Below the pieces are notes generated by a model. It was given only the letters and a program-made list of their open reading frames with translations. It had not been told where the DNA came from and searched no databases. A stretch of DNA of 29,335 bases from Porphyromonadaceae bacterium UBA4702 (lineage in GTDB: Bacteria > Bacteroidota > Bacteroidia > Bacteroidales > Muribaculaceae), in assembly GCA_002404675.1 (NCBI GenBank), contig DHKE01000044.1:878-30212 (forward strand). The letters run 5' to 3'. Positions within the stretch are counted from its first letter, which is position 1. Every line of letters begins with the position of its first letter. Positions 15,049 to 24,600 of the stretch are shown here, in pieces. The position numbers were made by a program, and so were the translations under genes.

Positions 15049-18000
15049 TTATTTCTTGACGAAGCGTACCGAAGAATTGCCCTCGGCTGCCTCGACACGC
15101 AGTATGTAGATGCCCTCGGCGAGGTCGGCGATGCTGATGCTGTCGCCAGCTGCGCTGCCGCAGAGCATTCCGTTCATAGAATAGATGGCGAGACGCACGT
15201 CTGTCGCGCCCTCGACGGCTATCATGTCGCCGGAGATGCGCACGTTGCAGCTGTCGGCGCTGACACCCTCTACGCCCTGCTGGGCAGATGGGGTGAGGAC
15301 GACAGATGCCTGCACGCTGCCATCGGCAAACGATGCGGTAGAGGTGTACTCGTTGTAGCCCTCGGCGGTGACATTCACGTCATAGTCCTTGTCGCTCTGG
15401 AACACCACTATTGAGAACGCGCCGTCAGCGCCGGTCACGCCGCGATATTCCACTTCGCCTGATGTCAGGACTACATCCGCCCCCTCGACAGGCTGGCTGT
15501 CCTCTGACGAAACGACTGTTCCGGCGTAGGAAGAGGGGGTGTTCTCAACGGTGAACACTGTCTGCGCGAACATGCTCGACTGGTTGTATGCAGTCTCGGA
15601 GAGCTCGTCGCTGTCAGTCGCACGCATTATGGCGCGTGAGGACAGGCTTGCATCGCCCACATACTGGCAGATGTATGACCAGTTGCCGAACTCGGCCAGA
15701 ACATCTACGAGGATGTTGCCGCCAGTGTAGGTATAAGGCACGGTCAGCTCCACTTTCAGTATCGGAGCGGCAGTGTCCTTCTCGCCGCCCTGCGGCTCGG
15801 TGTATGACGGGGTGGAATATACCACCATTTCGGGCAGTATCTCGACAGCCTGGCCTGGGGTAATCGATGAGAGTTCAGTCGGGGTTATGGCCACACGGTA
15901 TTTGCCGGAGAACTTCTTGCTGCTGTCCATCCAGCCGTTGAAGGCGATGCCGGTCAGCTTGGCGCCTGGGGTGATGCCGTACTGTGCCAGGTACTCCTGC
16001 GTGAACACGAGCTGGCTCTCGGCTTTCTTGTAGTAGTTGCACAGCGGAGTGGTGTATGTGTTGCGGTCGCCGGCAGCGATTGAGCCTGCGCCGACGATCA
16101 CGTCAGCGACAGCCGACTCCTCTGCCACGGTTACCGTTGCTTCGGGAGTTTCGATAGAGAGGCCGCCTGTCAAGTCCATGCGCATCTTGACGGTGTAAGT
16201 GCTAGTCTGGTGCGGTGTGAACGACATGACGAGGGGCATCTCCGCGCCGCCTGGAATTTCCGGGGTATCAGTCATGGTCTTGACATCCTCGCCGTTGACG
16301 GTGAGTGTCACGGTATATGAACCGGCAGCCTCGGCTGCCGTGTTGATGTTCTTGACATACATCGACGAGCTGACGGCATTGTTGACGTTGCCTGTTGCCG
16401 GCGCGTTGAACGAAACAAGCGAAAGGTCATGGGTGACAGGCACCAGGCTGCAGCCGTATACATTGTCTATGCGGGCATAGCAGATGTCGAAAGCGAGGTA
16501 GCCCTCACCTGCGGGCATATCCACGGTATAAAGCAGCGGGTATGACTCATATTCGCCGATGGGCTTTTCAGAGGAGAAACACTCGTCACCCTCCACTGCG
16601 TAGGAGGCATTGCGGATGCTCTTGACCTTTCTCCAATTCGTGCGGTCTGTCGAATAATAGACAGTCACGGCGGCATCACGGCCGTATGTGCTTGTCGCGC
16701 CGGCCTGGAACAACAGTTTGTCGCCCTCGGCGGCAGCAAGGCGCGGAGATATGGCACGCATGGTGGAAACAGACTTCTCGTTGCTGAGCACATGGTTGTT
16801 CTCGCCCCAGGCTTCGGCATTGCCCGCAACTATCTCCAGACCGTCGCCGATAATCCAGCCTGCGGGCATGCCCTCGCCCTCGAAGTTCTCGAAGAAAAGG
16901 CCGCCTCCGGCTTTTGCGCCAGAGAGGGGAAGTGTGACAGGGTCGTCCATACCCTCGACGGTCATAACCAGGTCGCCGGAGAGTATGCCCACTGTGTCAT
17001 CGTTGCCCAGAGTGATGTTTATGTCCTTCGAGTGAACGGCCTCCTTGAGGGAAGACACGGTGAAAGGAACTGTGGCATCTGTCGAGAAGCCCTGCGGCAG
17101 CGTGATGGCAGTCACCGTCATGTCGCGGCCGCCCTCATTGGAAAGGGTAAGGGTGCGGGTGACAGGCTCGCTCACAAAGCCGAAATCGATATTGGTGACG
17201 GCCGTGTTGCCCTGCATCAGCTTATAGTTGAACGCATACGGATAAATGTTGGTATACGCGATTGACTTGTTGCCCTGCTTGAGATTTTCACGTATGCGCA
17301 TGTCCACATAGTATGCGCCGGTGCCGGAACTCAGGTTCGATTTAGCCGAAATCAGCGAAATCGGGAATGTGGCAGAGAGGCTCATGGTCTTGCTTTCGCC
17401 GGCAGCGACAGCCTCAGTCAGAGGTATCGTCACCAGGTCGCCGTGCGTTTCGGTGTACAGGGTCAAAGCATAGTTCTCGTCACCGGGGTTGAGGGCGACG
17501 TTGCCACTGTTGATGACAGTCACCGTGAACGGGGCCGAGACATTTCCGTCAGCGTCAGCGAACAGCGGTTTGGAGACGAAAGCCACGTCGCCTATGGACA
17601 TAGCGCGACGTTCAACAGTGCCGCCGCCGTCGTCATACGGCTCGTATGTCACGCTCATCACGTCGGCGTACTGCATCTGTATGCCCACACACTGGCCGGC
17701 ATCGACGGTAAGCACCTTGTCTGCATATTCGGTAGCAGTGCCAGTGCCTATGGAATTGCCCTTGACGTAAGTGTCACCAGCCTTGGTCATGTCGTAGAAA
17801 GTAATGGACCCGCCATCCACCCATGTCATGTAATCCTCGTCGTAGTATTCCTCATCGACACGGTAACGCACAGTCACAGTGCCTTGGACGGGGGGGGTGA
17901 CAACAATCGGGTTGGCCGAACCCTCAGACACGCTCGAATCATAGCCTCGCAGCGCGCCGGAATAGAGCGTAAACTTGTAGTCGGAAGCGTCGCCATACAA

Positions 18001-18126
18001 ACCCCACCCTTCGGGTGGCGCGAATGTCGTCCCGACCACGGTGCCGTCAAACGTGACGGTCACCGGCTCTGCCGCAGCCGTAAGCAGCCCCGACGCGAGC
18101 ATGGTCATCAGTAAAACCTTTTTCAT
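15049..18126 (-). CDS. Large T9SS-exported surface protein, tandem paralogue 1
   Basis: The 1025-aa product has a signal peptide ending about A19. Domains in order are: an N-terminal jelly-roll-like region (about 20-165: TFDGTVVGTTFAPPEGWGLYG ... MSVTYEPYD); a beta domain (about 172-300); an ASH/choice-of-anchor-D-like module (about 308-404: IDFGFVSEPVTRTLTLSNEGG); an anchor-J-like module (about 410-562: FFENFEGEGMPAGWII ... FDICYARIDNVYGC); a CARDB-like Ig domain (about 565-668); a conserved region (about 690-860: YLAQYGITPGAKLTGIAFNG, YTYTGGNILVDV); a carboxypeptidase-regulatory-like domain (about 866-945); and a T9SS tail (about 952-1025). The eight-C run at codons 77-79 (plus 17890-17897) is a possible slippage site. 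It shares this whole order with the two genes upstream. It is probably a surface adhesin or structural protein; no enzyme motif is seen. Confidence 0.85.
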   Translation of the reverse strand: MKKVLLMTMLASGLLTAAAEPVTVTFDGTVVGTTFAPPEGWGLYGDASDYKFTLYSGALRGYDSSVSEGSANPIVVTPPVQGTVTVRYRVDEEYYDEDYMTWVDGGSITFYDMTKAGDTYVKGNSIGTGTATEYADKVLTVDAGQCVGIQMQYADVMSVTYEPYDDGGGTVERRAMSIGDVAFVSKPLFADADGNVSAPFTVTVINSGNVALNPGDENYALTLYTETHGDLVTIPLTEAVAAGESKTMSLSATFPISLISAKSNLSSGTGAYYVDMRIRENLKQGNKSIAYTNIYPYAFNYKLMQGNTAVTNIDFGFVSEPVTRTLTLSNEGGRDMTVTAITLPQGFSTDATVPFTVSSLKEAVHSKDINITLGNDDTVGILSGDLVMTVEGMDDPVTLPLSGAKAGGGLFFENFEGEGMPAGWIIGDGLEIVAGNAEAWGENNHVLSNEKSVSTMRAISPRLAAAEGDKLLFQAGATSTYGRDAAVTVYYSTDRTNWRKVKSIRNASYAVEGDECFSSEKPIGEYESYPLLYTVDMPAGEGYLAFDICYARIDNVYGCSLVPVTHDLSLVSFNAPATGNVNNAVSSSMYVKNINTAAEAAGSYTVTLTVNGEDVKTMTDTPEIPGGAEMPLVMSFTPHQTSTYTVKMRMDLTGGLSIETPEATVTVAEESAVADVIVGAGSIAAGDRNTYTTPLCNYYKKAESQLVFTQEYLAQYGITPGAKLTGIAFNGWMDSSKKFSGKYRVAITPTELSSITPGQAVEILPEMVVYSTPSYTEPQGGEKDTAAPILKVELTVPYTYTGGNILVDVLAEFGNWSYICQYVGDASLSSRAIMRATDSDELSETAYNQSSMFAQTVFTVENTPSSYAGTVVSSEDSQPVEGADVVLTSGEVEYRGVTGADGAFSIVVFQSDKDYDVNVTAEGYNEYTSTASFADGSVQASVVLTPSAQQGVEGVSADSCNVRISGDMIAVEGATDVRLAIYSMNGMLCGSAAGDSISIADLAEGIYILRVEAAEGNSSVRFVKK
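17890..17897. repeat. Eight-G homopolymer inside the 1025-aa gene
   Basis: Eight consecutive G on the plus strand (C on the coding strand) cover codons 77-79 (T-P-P). The two paralogues do not carry such a run at the equivalent point. The frame is open here at eight bases. Confidence 0.9.
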
Positions 18127-18280
18127 AGTCGTTCTTATTGTTATAACAAAATCGAGGTCCCGGCCTTCATTTCAGCATCGCAGCCCGGCGAAAGGCACGG
18201 GCGCGGCAACCAGAGATGCCGGAGGTCGTCTCATTTGTACCGGGGACGCGCAGCTGGCGCGAGCCCGGTTGTCTTTCGCA

Positions 18281-18317
18281 GCAATCGGAAACCGGCCGTT
18301 TGCCGGCTTCCGGTTGC
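18281..18317 (-). other. Long hairpin downstream of the 1017-aa gene
   Basis: GCAATCGGAAACCGGC (18281-18296) pairs with GCCGGCTTCCGGTTGC (18302-18317) over 16 positions with three wobble-type or mismatched positions, around CGTTT. It lies about 50 bp past the stop at 18366, and no T-run follows. Confidence 0.65.
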
Positions 18318-18331
18318 TGGTATCGGGGTCT

Positions 18332-18352
18332 CAGAGAACTCCAAGTTCTCTG
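18332..18352 (-). other. Short perfect hairpin just after the 1017-aa gene
   Basis: CAGAGAACT (18332-18340) and AGTTCTCTG (18344-18352) pair perfectly around a 3-nt loop, 14 bp past the stop at 18366. With the longer hairpin next to it, it makes a double-hairpin 3' end. There is no T-run. Confidence 0.65.
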
Positions 18353-18365
18353 ATGCTTGGGGTCA

Positions 18366-21300
18366 TCACTTCTTGATGAAGCGTACAGTCATGCTGCCTT
18401 CAGCTGCCTCTATGCGGAGGACGTAGATGCCCTTGGCGAGGTCTGCGGTGCTGATGCCGTTGCCCTCGGCGCTGCCGCAAAGCATGCCGTTGACAGAGTA
18501 TACAGCGAGACGAGCGTCTGTTGCGCCCTCTGCGACAATCATGTCGGCAGCGACGCGGACATTAATACTGTCGGCAGCGACGTTGTCAACGCCAGACTCT
18601 GTGCTGATGAGCTCAATCACGTAATCCCCTACGCTGCCTTCTGCAAACGATACGCTTTCAGTGCTGTGGAAGCCGTTGTGGTTCTCGGCTGAAGCATCAA
18701 CGGAGTATGTGAGGTCAGACTGGTAAACGTTGATTGAGAATGTGCCGTCCTCGCCGGAAACGCCCTTGTACATCACGTCGTCAGAAGTGAGGACCACTTC
18801 AGCACCGGCCAGAGGAGCATTGTCGGCATCAGGCTTGCTGCTGTAAACAGTGCCACTGAAGGTGCAAGGCTCGTTATTGACGTAGAATATGGCCTGCGGG
18901 AACAGCTTGCACTGGCTGTATGAGCCGGTCACTGTCGTGGGGAGCGCGTTGTCATTGCCGCGTACGATAGCACGCTTGCATAGTTCTGCGTCCATGCTGC
19001 CAACGAACTGGCTGTTTGTAGAGTAGGTGTCGAACTCGCCGATTACGCCGACGAGAAGGTTGCCGCCAGTGTAAGTGTACGGAGCTGTAAACTTGGTCAC
19101 GAATACGGGAGCAGCGGTGTCCTTGACGCCCTCCTTGGGTTCGGTGTACTCCGCGTTGGAGTACACGAGCATATCATCGGTCATCTCAACTGCAGTCTCC
19201 TGAGTGATTTCCGAAAGTTCAGTCGGGGTCATGTATACACGGTATGCGCCGGTGAAGGTCTTGTTAGTGTCAATATAGCCGTTGAAGCCGATACCGTTCA
19301 GCAGGGTTCCCGGAGTGATGCCGTACTGTGCCAGGTATTCCTGTGTGAAGATCATCTCGCTCTGGCTCTTCTTGAAGTAGAGGTATAGAGGAGCTGTCCA
19401 TGAGCCGCTGCCTGCGCTTGAGAGAGTGCCCTCTCCTACGACAGTTGCCACCTCTGCTGTTTCAGCGACGACCTCTACGGGATAGTCGGCAGTTTCCATT
19501 ACGAAGTCCTCGCCGAGGGTCAGGCGCATCTTGACATTGTATGTTCCCGGCTCGTGGGGAGTGTAACCCATCATATAGGACACCTCTCCGCCTGCTGCGA
19601 TTTCGGAAGTTTCGGTATTGGTCTTCACCACCTCATCGTTGACAAGCAGCGACATGACGTATGAACCGGCAGCCTCAACTACGGTGTTGAGGTTCTTGAC
19701 ACCCACGTTCAACTCGATCGGGTAGTTGACTACACCGGTCTTGGCAACGCTGGAAGAAGTGAACATCAGGTCATGGGCAACAGTAGCCGCATGGCAGCCG
19801 AACACGTCGTCGATGCGTGCGTAGCTCAGGTCGAATGCGAGGTAGCCCTCACCCTCGGGCATCTGAACTGTGAAGAGCTTCGGGTAAACCTCGTATGAGC
19901 CGTAAGGTTTGTCCGAATTGAACGCTTCGTCACCCTCCTCCGTACGTCCGCTGTTTCGGATGCTCTTGACCTTGGTCCAGTCGAGGCGGTTTGTGGAATA
20001 GTACACTGTGATTACGGAAGATGCTGTTGAGCTGTTGGAGCCAGCCTGGAAGACAACAGTCTCGCCAGCCTGTGCAGTCAGACGCGGGGTGATGGCACGC
20101 ATCACCGTACTTGCGTTGTTGCTGTTCAGCACATGGTTGCCTGCACCCCAAGAGTCGGCGTTAGCCTCTTTCAGCTCGAGTTCCGGGTCGATGATCCACC
20201 CTGCGGGCATTGCGCCGCCCTCGAAGTCCTCAAAGAAGAAGTCGCCGCCGGCCTTGGCTACCATAAGCGTAAAGGAGAGAGGCTCGTCTGCGCCCTCGAT
20301 GTTGAATTTCAGGTCGCCGGAAATTGTACCGACTGCAGCCTCATTGACAGTCACGGTAAACTCCTTGTAGTGCGGGTCTACGTTGATTGGGTCAACGGTA
20401 AACGGAGCAGCCACGTCAATAGAGAAGCCAGCCGGCACTTCAATAGAAGTGACATTCACGGGACGGCCGCCGAAGTTGCTGAGGCGAAGCGTCTTGGATA
20501 CAGCCTCTGTGACGAAGCCGAAGTCATAGCTTGTTATGTCAGATGTGCCGTCCTGCACCGTATAGTTGAATGTATAGGGATACACGTCTACCCAAGAGAT
20601 GTCGGTAGTGGCATTGCTGATGCCGTCGCGCAGCTTGAACTTGGTCCAGTACGAGCCTCTGCCGCTCAGCGTCTTGCCCTCGGCTATCGTAGCGATAGGA
20701 ACAGAGAATGCTATAGTGATCTCTCGGCTCTCGCCGGCGGCAAGCGACGGCAGGTTGGCAGTCGCGAGGTCAGCTCCGTTGGCGTCGAGCAGTGTGAGGG
20801 TATAGCCGGCATCACCCTCGTTCAGGGCAACTGTGCCAGCGTTGGTATAGGTAGCCACAGTGCTTATGAGTACATTGCCGTCAGCATCGGCAGCAAGTGC
20901 GCTTGAAGAGTACTTGATGCCAGAGATGGTGAGCGACTTCACTGCAGCCGTTGGGTCGTATGGCTCGTAAGTCACGCTCTTGAGATAGGCATATTCCAGC
21001 TCGATGCCCAGACAGTGGCCCGCAGCCACTGACAATGTCTGGGTTGTATATTCAGTCTCCATGCCAGACCCTTTGCTCGAGCCCTTGGCATAGGTGCTGC
21101 CGCTGGCTTGCATGTCATAGAAGGTGGCGTATGAGTCATCGTCCATGACCTTGTAGACCACCGAAACCTCACCTTGGACAGGCGGTGTCACGATGATGAG
21201 GTTTTCAGCATCCCACGCTGAATTGTTGGAATAGCCGTAGACAGCCCCATCGGACTGCTGCACGAATTTGTAACCAGAATTGGTGCCGTATAGGCCCCAT

Positions 21301-21419
21301 CCTGTCGGAGGATTGAACTGTCCTCCTGAAACCGTCCCTTCGAAGGTGACGGTCACCGGTGTTGCCGAGGCCGTCATAAGGCCAAGGGCAAACAATGCCG
21401 TTGTCAGAAGTTTTTTCAT
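18366..21419 (-). CDS. Large T9SS-exported surface protein, tandem paralogue 2
   Basis: The 1017-aa product has a signal peptide ending about A19 (SAT-PVTVTFEG). It follows the same domain order as the genes on both sides: an N-terminal jelly-roll-like region (FNPPTGWGLYGTNSGYKF ... KSVTYEPYD), a beta domain, an ASH-like module (YDFGFVTEAVSKTLRLSNFGG), an anchor-J-like module (FFEDFEGGAMPAGWII ... FDLSYARIDDVFGC), a CARDB-like domain, the conserved EYLAQYGITPGTLLNGIGFNG region, a carboxypeptidase-regulatory-like domain (TFSGTVYSSKPDADNAPLAG) and a T9SS tail with IYVLRIEAAEG and VRFIKK. The gene ends with a double stop (TGATGA). No promoter box of the local consensus is visible in the 250 bp before it, so it is probably co-transcribed with the upstream copy. 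It is likely a surface adhesin or structural protein. Confidence 0.85.
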   Translation of the reverse strand: MKKLLTTALFALGLMTASATPVTVTFEGTVSGGQFNPPTGWGLYGTNSGYKFVQQSDGAVYGYSNNSAWDAENLIIVTPPVQGEVSVVYKVMDDDSYATFYDMQASGSTYAKGSSKGSGMETEYTTQTLSVAAGHCLGIELEYAYLKSVTYEPYDPTAAVKSLTISGIKYSSSALAADADGNVLISTVATYTNAGTVALNEGDAGYTLTLLDANGADLATANLPSLAAGESREITIAFSVPIATIAEGKTLSGRGSYWTKFKLRDGISNATTDISWVDVYPYTFNYTVQDGTSDITSYDFGFVTEAVSKTLRLSNFGGRPVNVTSIEVPAGFSIDVAAPFTVDPINVDPHYKEFTVTVNEAAVGTISGDLKFNIEGADEPLSFTLMVAKAGGDFFFEDFEGGAMPAGWIIDPELELKEANADSWGAGNHVLNSNNASTVMRAITPRLTAQAGETVVFQAGSNSSTASSVITVYYSTNRLDWTKVKSIRNSGRTEEGDEAFNSDKPYGSYEVYPKLFTVQMPEGEGYLAFDLSYARIDDVFGCHAATVAHDLMFTSSSVAKTGVVNYPIELNVGVKNLNTVVEAAGSYVMSLLVNDEVVKTNTETSEIAAGGEVSYMMGYTPHEPGTYNVKMRLTLGEDFVMETADYPVEVVAETAEVATVVGEGTLSSAGSGSWTAPLYLYFKKSQSEMIFTQEYLAQYGITPGTLLNGIGFNGYIDTNKTFTGAYRVYMTPTELSEITQETAVEMTDDMLVYSNAEYTEPKEGVKDTAAPVFVTKFTAPYTYTGGNLLVGVIGEFDTYSTNSQFVGSMDAELCKRAIVRGNDNALPTTVTGSYSQCKLFPQAIFYVNNEPCTFSGTVYSSKPDADNAPLAGAEVVLTSDDVMYKGVSGEDGTFSINVYQSDLTYSVDASAENHNGFHSTESVSFAEGSVGDYVIELISTESGVDNVAADSINVRVAADMIVAEGATDARLAVYSVNGMLCGSAEGNGISTADLAKGIYVLRIEAAEGSMTVRFIKK

Positions 21420-21578
21420 GAGCTAATTATTTAGAGTTATACGGTGTTTGTATGTTATCAGCTGCCTCCGCACCGGGGCGGGAAGGCTGTCTGCAAGTTT
21501 CGCATTTGGAGGGCAACGGGGGTCAAAAAACGCCGGCTGCCAGAAGTGCCGCAACGCTCGCGGCTGTTTGGCGGTCAA

Positions 21579-21610
21579 CCGGAAGCCGGGGCCTGTACCC
21601 CAGCTTCCGG
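21579..21610 (-). other. Hairpin downstream of the 1032-aa gene
   Basis: CCGGAAGC (21579-21586) pairs with GCTTCCGG (21603-21610). An inner GGGG/CCCC pair surrounds CCTGTA, with small unpaired bases between the two stems. It resembles, in position and in CCGGAAGC content, the hairpin after the neighbouring 1017-aa gene. Confidence 0.6.
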
Positions 21611-21636
21611 CCGCGCCATGAGGTATTCAGAGCGTT

Positions 21637-21657
21637 CCGAGAACTCGGAGAACTCCG
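21637..21657 (-). other. Two overlapping short palindromes just after the 1032-aa gene
   Basis: CCGAGAACTCGG (21637-21648) and CGGAGAACTCCG (21646-21657) overlap and would form alternative 5-bp stems. They lie 14 bp past the stop at 21671. The element is similar to AGAGAACT...AGTTCTCT at 18332-18352, so the two genes share a 3'-end design. Confidence 0.55.
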
Positions 21658-21670
21658 ATTTTTCGGGTCA

Positions 21671-24600
21671 TCACTTCTTGACGAAGCGAACAGTGTTTGT
21701 GCCTTCGGCAGCCTCTACGCGGAGCACGTAGATGCCGGCAGCGAGGTCAGCAGTGCTGATAGTGTTCTGTGCAGCAGAGCCGCAGAGCATACCGTTGACA
21801 GAGTAGATAGCGAGACGCACGTCTGTTGCGCCCTCTACAGTGATCATGTCACCTGCGATGCGGACGTTGCAACCCTCGGCTGCGATGCCGTCAACACTGT
21901 TTTCTTCTGCGGTAAGGATGATTTCAATGGTAACGTCGCCGTCGGCGAATGATACCGGGCTCTCAGAAGTGTAGTCGTTGTAACCAGTTGCGGTAACTTT
22001 CAGATTGTACTCCTTGTCAGACTGGAATACGTTGATGGAGTAAGCGCCGTTCTCGTCAGATGTACCCTTGTACATCACGTCGCCTGATGTGAGGACGATT
22101 TCAGCGTCAGCTACAGTGACAGTCTTGTCAGTGTCGCCATAGACTACACCGGCAACGCTGGCAGGTGTCTGCTCGATAGTGAAGATGGTCTGAGCGAACA
22201 TCTTGGACTGCTTCCATTCGGTAGTAGCTGAAATGCTGGAGTCAGTTGCTTGCAGGATTGCGCGAGCTACCATCTCCTCACTTGCATCGCCTATATACTT
22301 GCAGTTGGAAGACCATCCGCTGAACTCACCCACGATGCCAAGCAGTATGTTGCCGCCGTTGTAGGTATACGGAGTGTCGAATGTCACTTTCAGCACGGGA
22401 GCAGCAGCGTCCGTAGCTCCAGCTGCGAGCTGCGAGAATGAAGTGTTGGAGTAAACGAGCATGTCGTCAGTCAGCTCGACAGCGTCAGCAGGTGCGATTG
22501 CAGACAGCTCGGTGGAAGTCAGGTAAACTTTGTATGTACCTGTGAGGACCTTGTCATAATAACCATTGAAGGCGATGCCTGTCAGCTTGGTTCCAGGAGT
22601 GATGCCATACTGTGCCAGGTAATCCTGTGTGAACACGAGTTCGCTGTGAGTATTCTTGTAGTAGTTGCACAGCGGGGTTGTGTAAGACGAAGAGGGAGTG
22701 CTGATCAGTGTGCCAGTGCCAACTGTGATGTCAGCGTTTGCAGACTCGGCAGCAACTTCGATTGTGTAGTCAGAAGTTTCGAGCGTGTAGTTCTCGCCGA
22801 TAGACAGGCGGTAGCGTACAGTGTATGTACCTGCCTCGTGCGGTGTGAATGATGCCTCGAAGGGAACTTCAGCGGCAGCGAGTTCGGGAGTCTCTGCTAT
22901 TGTCGCAGCAACCTCGCCGTTTACGAGCAGCTCCATGGTGTAAGAACCGGCAGCCTCGACTGCAGTGTTGAGGTTCTTGACAGTAGCAGAAGTGTTGATA
23001 GCGTGGTTTACAACGCCGGCAGAGGGAACATTTGAAGCAGTGTACATCAGGTCGTGGTCAACTACAGCAGCGTGGCAGCCGTATACATTGTCGATGCGTG
23101 CGTAGCAGATGTCGAAAGCGAGGTAGCCTTCACCGGCGGGCATGTCTACAGTGTAAATAAGAGGAGCAACGTCGCTGCTGCCGGAGGGCTTGGATGAAGC
23201 GAACTTCTCGTCGTCACCCTCCGCTGCGCTCGGGTTGACGATGTTCTTCAGGAGCGACCAGTCGAGACGGTTTGTAGAGTAGTATACAGACACCTTGGGA
23301 TAGCTGCCGTATGTGTTTGCCGGCGCAGCCTGGAATACCAATGTCTCGCCCTCTGTTGCGGTAAGGCGCGGAGTGATAGCACGTGCGGTGACTGTTGATT
23401 TGCTGTTGGCCAGAACGTGGGTATTGCCTTCGCCCCATGCTTTGGCATCAGGTGTTGCCAGAGCCAGATCGCTGTCAATGATCCAGCCTGCGGGCATCTC
23501 TGCACCCTCGAAGTTCTCGAAGAAGTTGTCGCCGCTTGCGACTACGCCAGAGAGGTCGAGTGTAAGAGGCTCGTCTGCGCCCTCGATAGTGAGCGACAAT
23601 GTGCCGTTGATGATGCCGCTCGCATCTTCATTGACAGAAATGGTCAGTTCGCGGCTGTGCTCAGTCTCTCGGGCAGAAGCTACGGTGAACGGAGCAGCAG
23701 CGTCAACAGTGAAGCCGGTGGGAACGTCCATTGCAGTCACGTTGACTACGCGGCTGCCCTGGTTCATCAGGGTGATGGTCTTGGAGGCAGTGCCTGTCAG
23801 AAAACCGAAGTCGAGTGCGGTCACAGCCGTTGAGATATTGCCGTTCTGGAACTGGCACTTCAGCTCGTATGGATAAACGTCTGACCAGGACATGGTCTGA
23901 TAAGTCTGCTTCAGATCCTCGCGTACACGGAAGCCAACATAGTATGCGCCGTTTGACGAGGGGCTTGACTTGGCAGCCAGCAGTGAAATGGGGAATGTGC
24001 CTGTGACAGTAATGGTCTTCTGCTCGCCCGCAGCAAGTGTCTCTGTCATAGGTATAGTCACCAGGTCGCCGTGAGTAGTGGTGAACACAGTCAGGCTGTA
24101 GCCCTCGTCACCGGGGTTGAGGGTGACGTTGCCGCTGTTGGTGACTGTGAGGTTGATGCCAATCTCTACATTGTTGTTCTCATCGGCATAGAGGGGAGTA
24201 GAGACATACTTCGGGCTGGTGAGAGTGAGCGCACGGCGTTCCTCTGTGTCCTGGCTCGGGTCGTACAGCGTGTATGTCACGCTCATTACCTGTGAAGAGT
24301 CCAACTCGATGCCTACGCAGTGGCCGGGTTCTACAGTGACAGTCTTGTTGGCGTATGAAGTGGCGTAGCCGTAGCCGAGTGAAGAACCCTTGGTGTAGGT
24401 GTCGCCGCTCTTCATGTAGTCCCAGAACTCGATTGTGCCGCCCTCGTCATACGAACCATAGCCGTAGTCATCGTCGTCCCAGCTGTCGTAGCCTTCATCA
24501 ACCTTGTAGTTGATGATGACGTCGCCCATCACCTGGGGAGTTACCAGGATCGGGTTGGTGACGTATGTGGAAGAACTCGTGGAAGAGCCTCTCACCGAAC

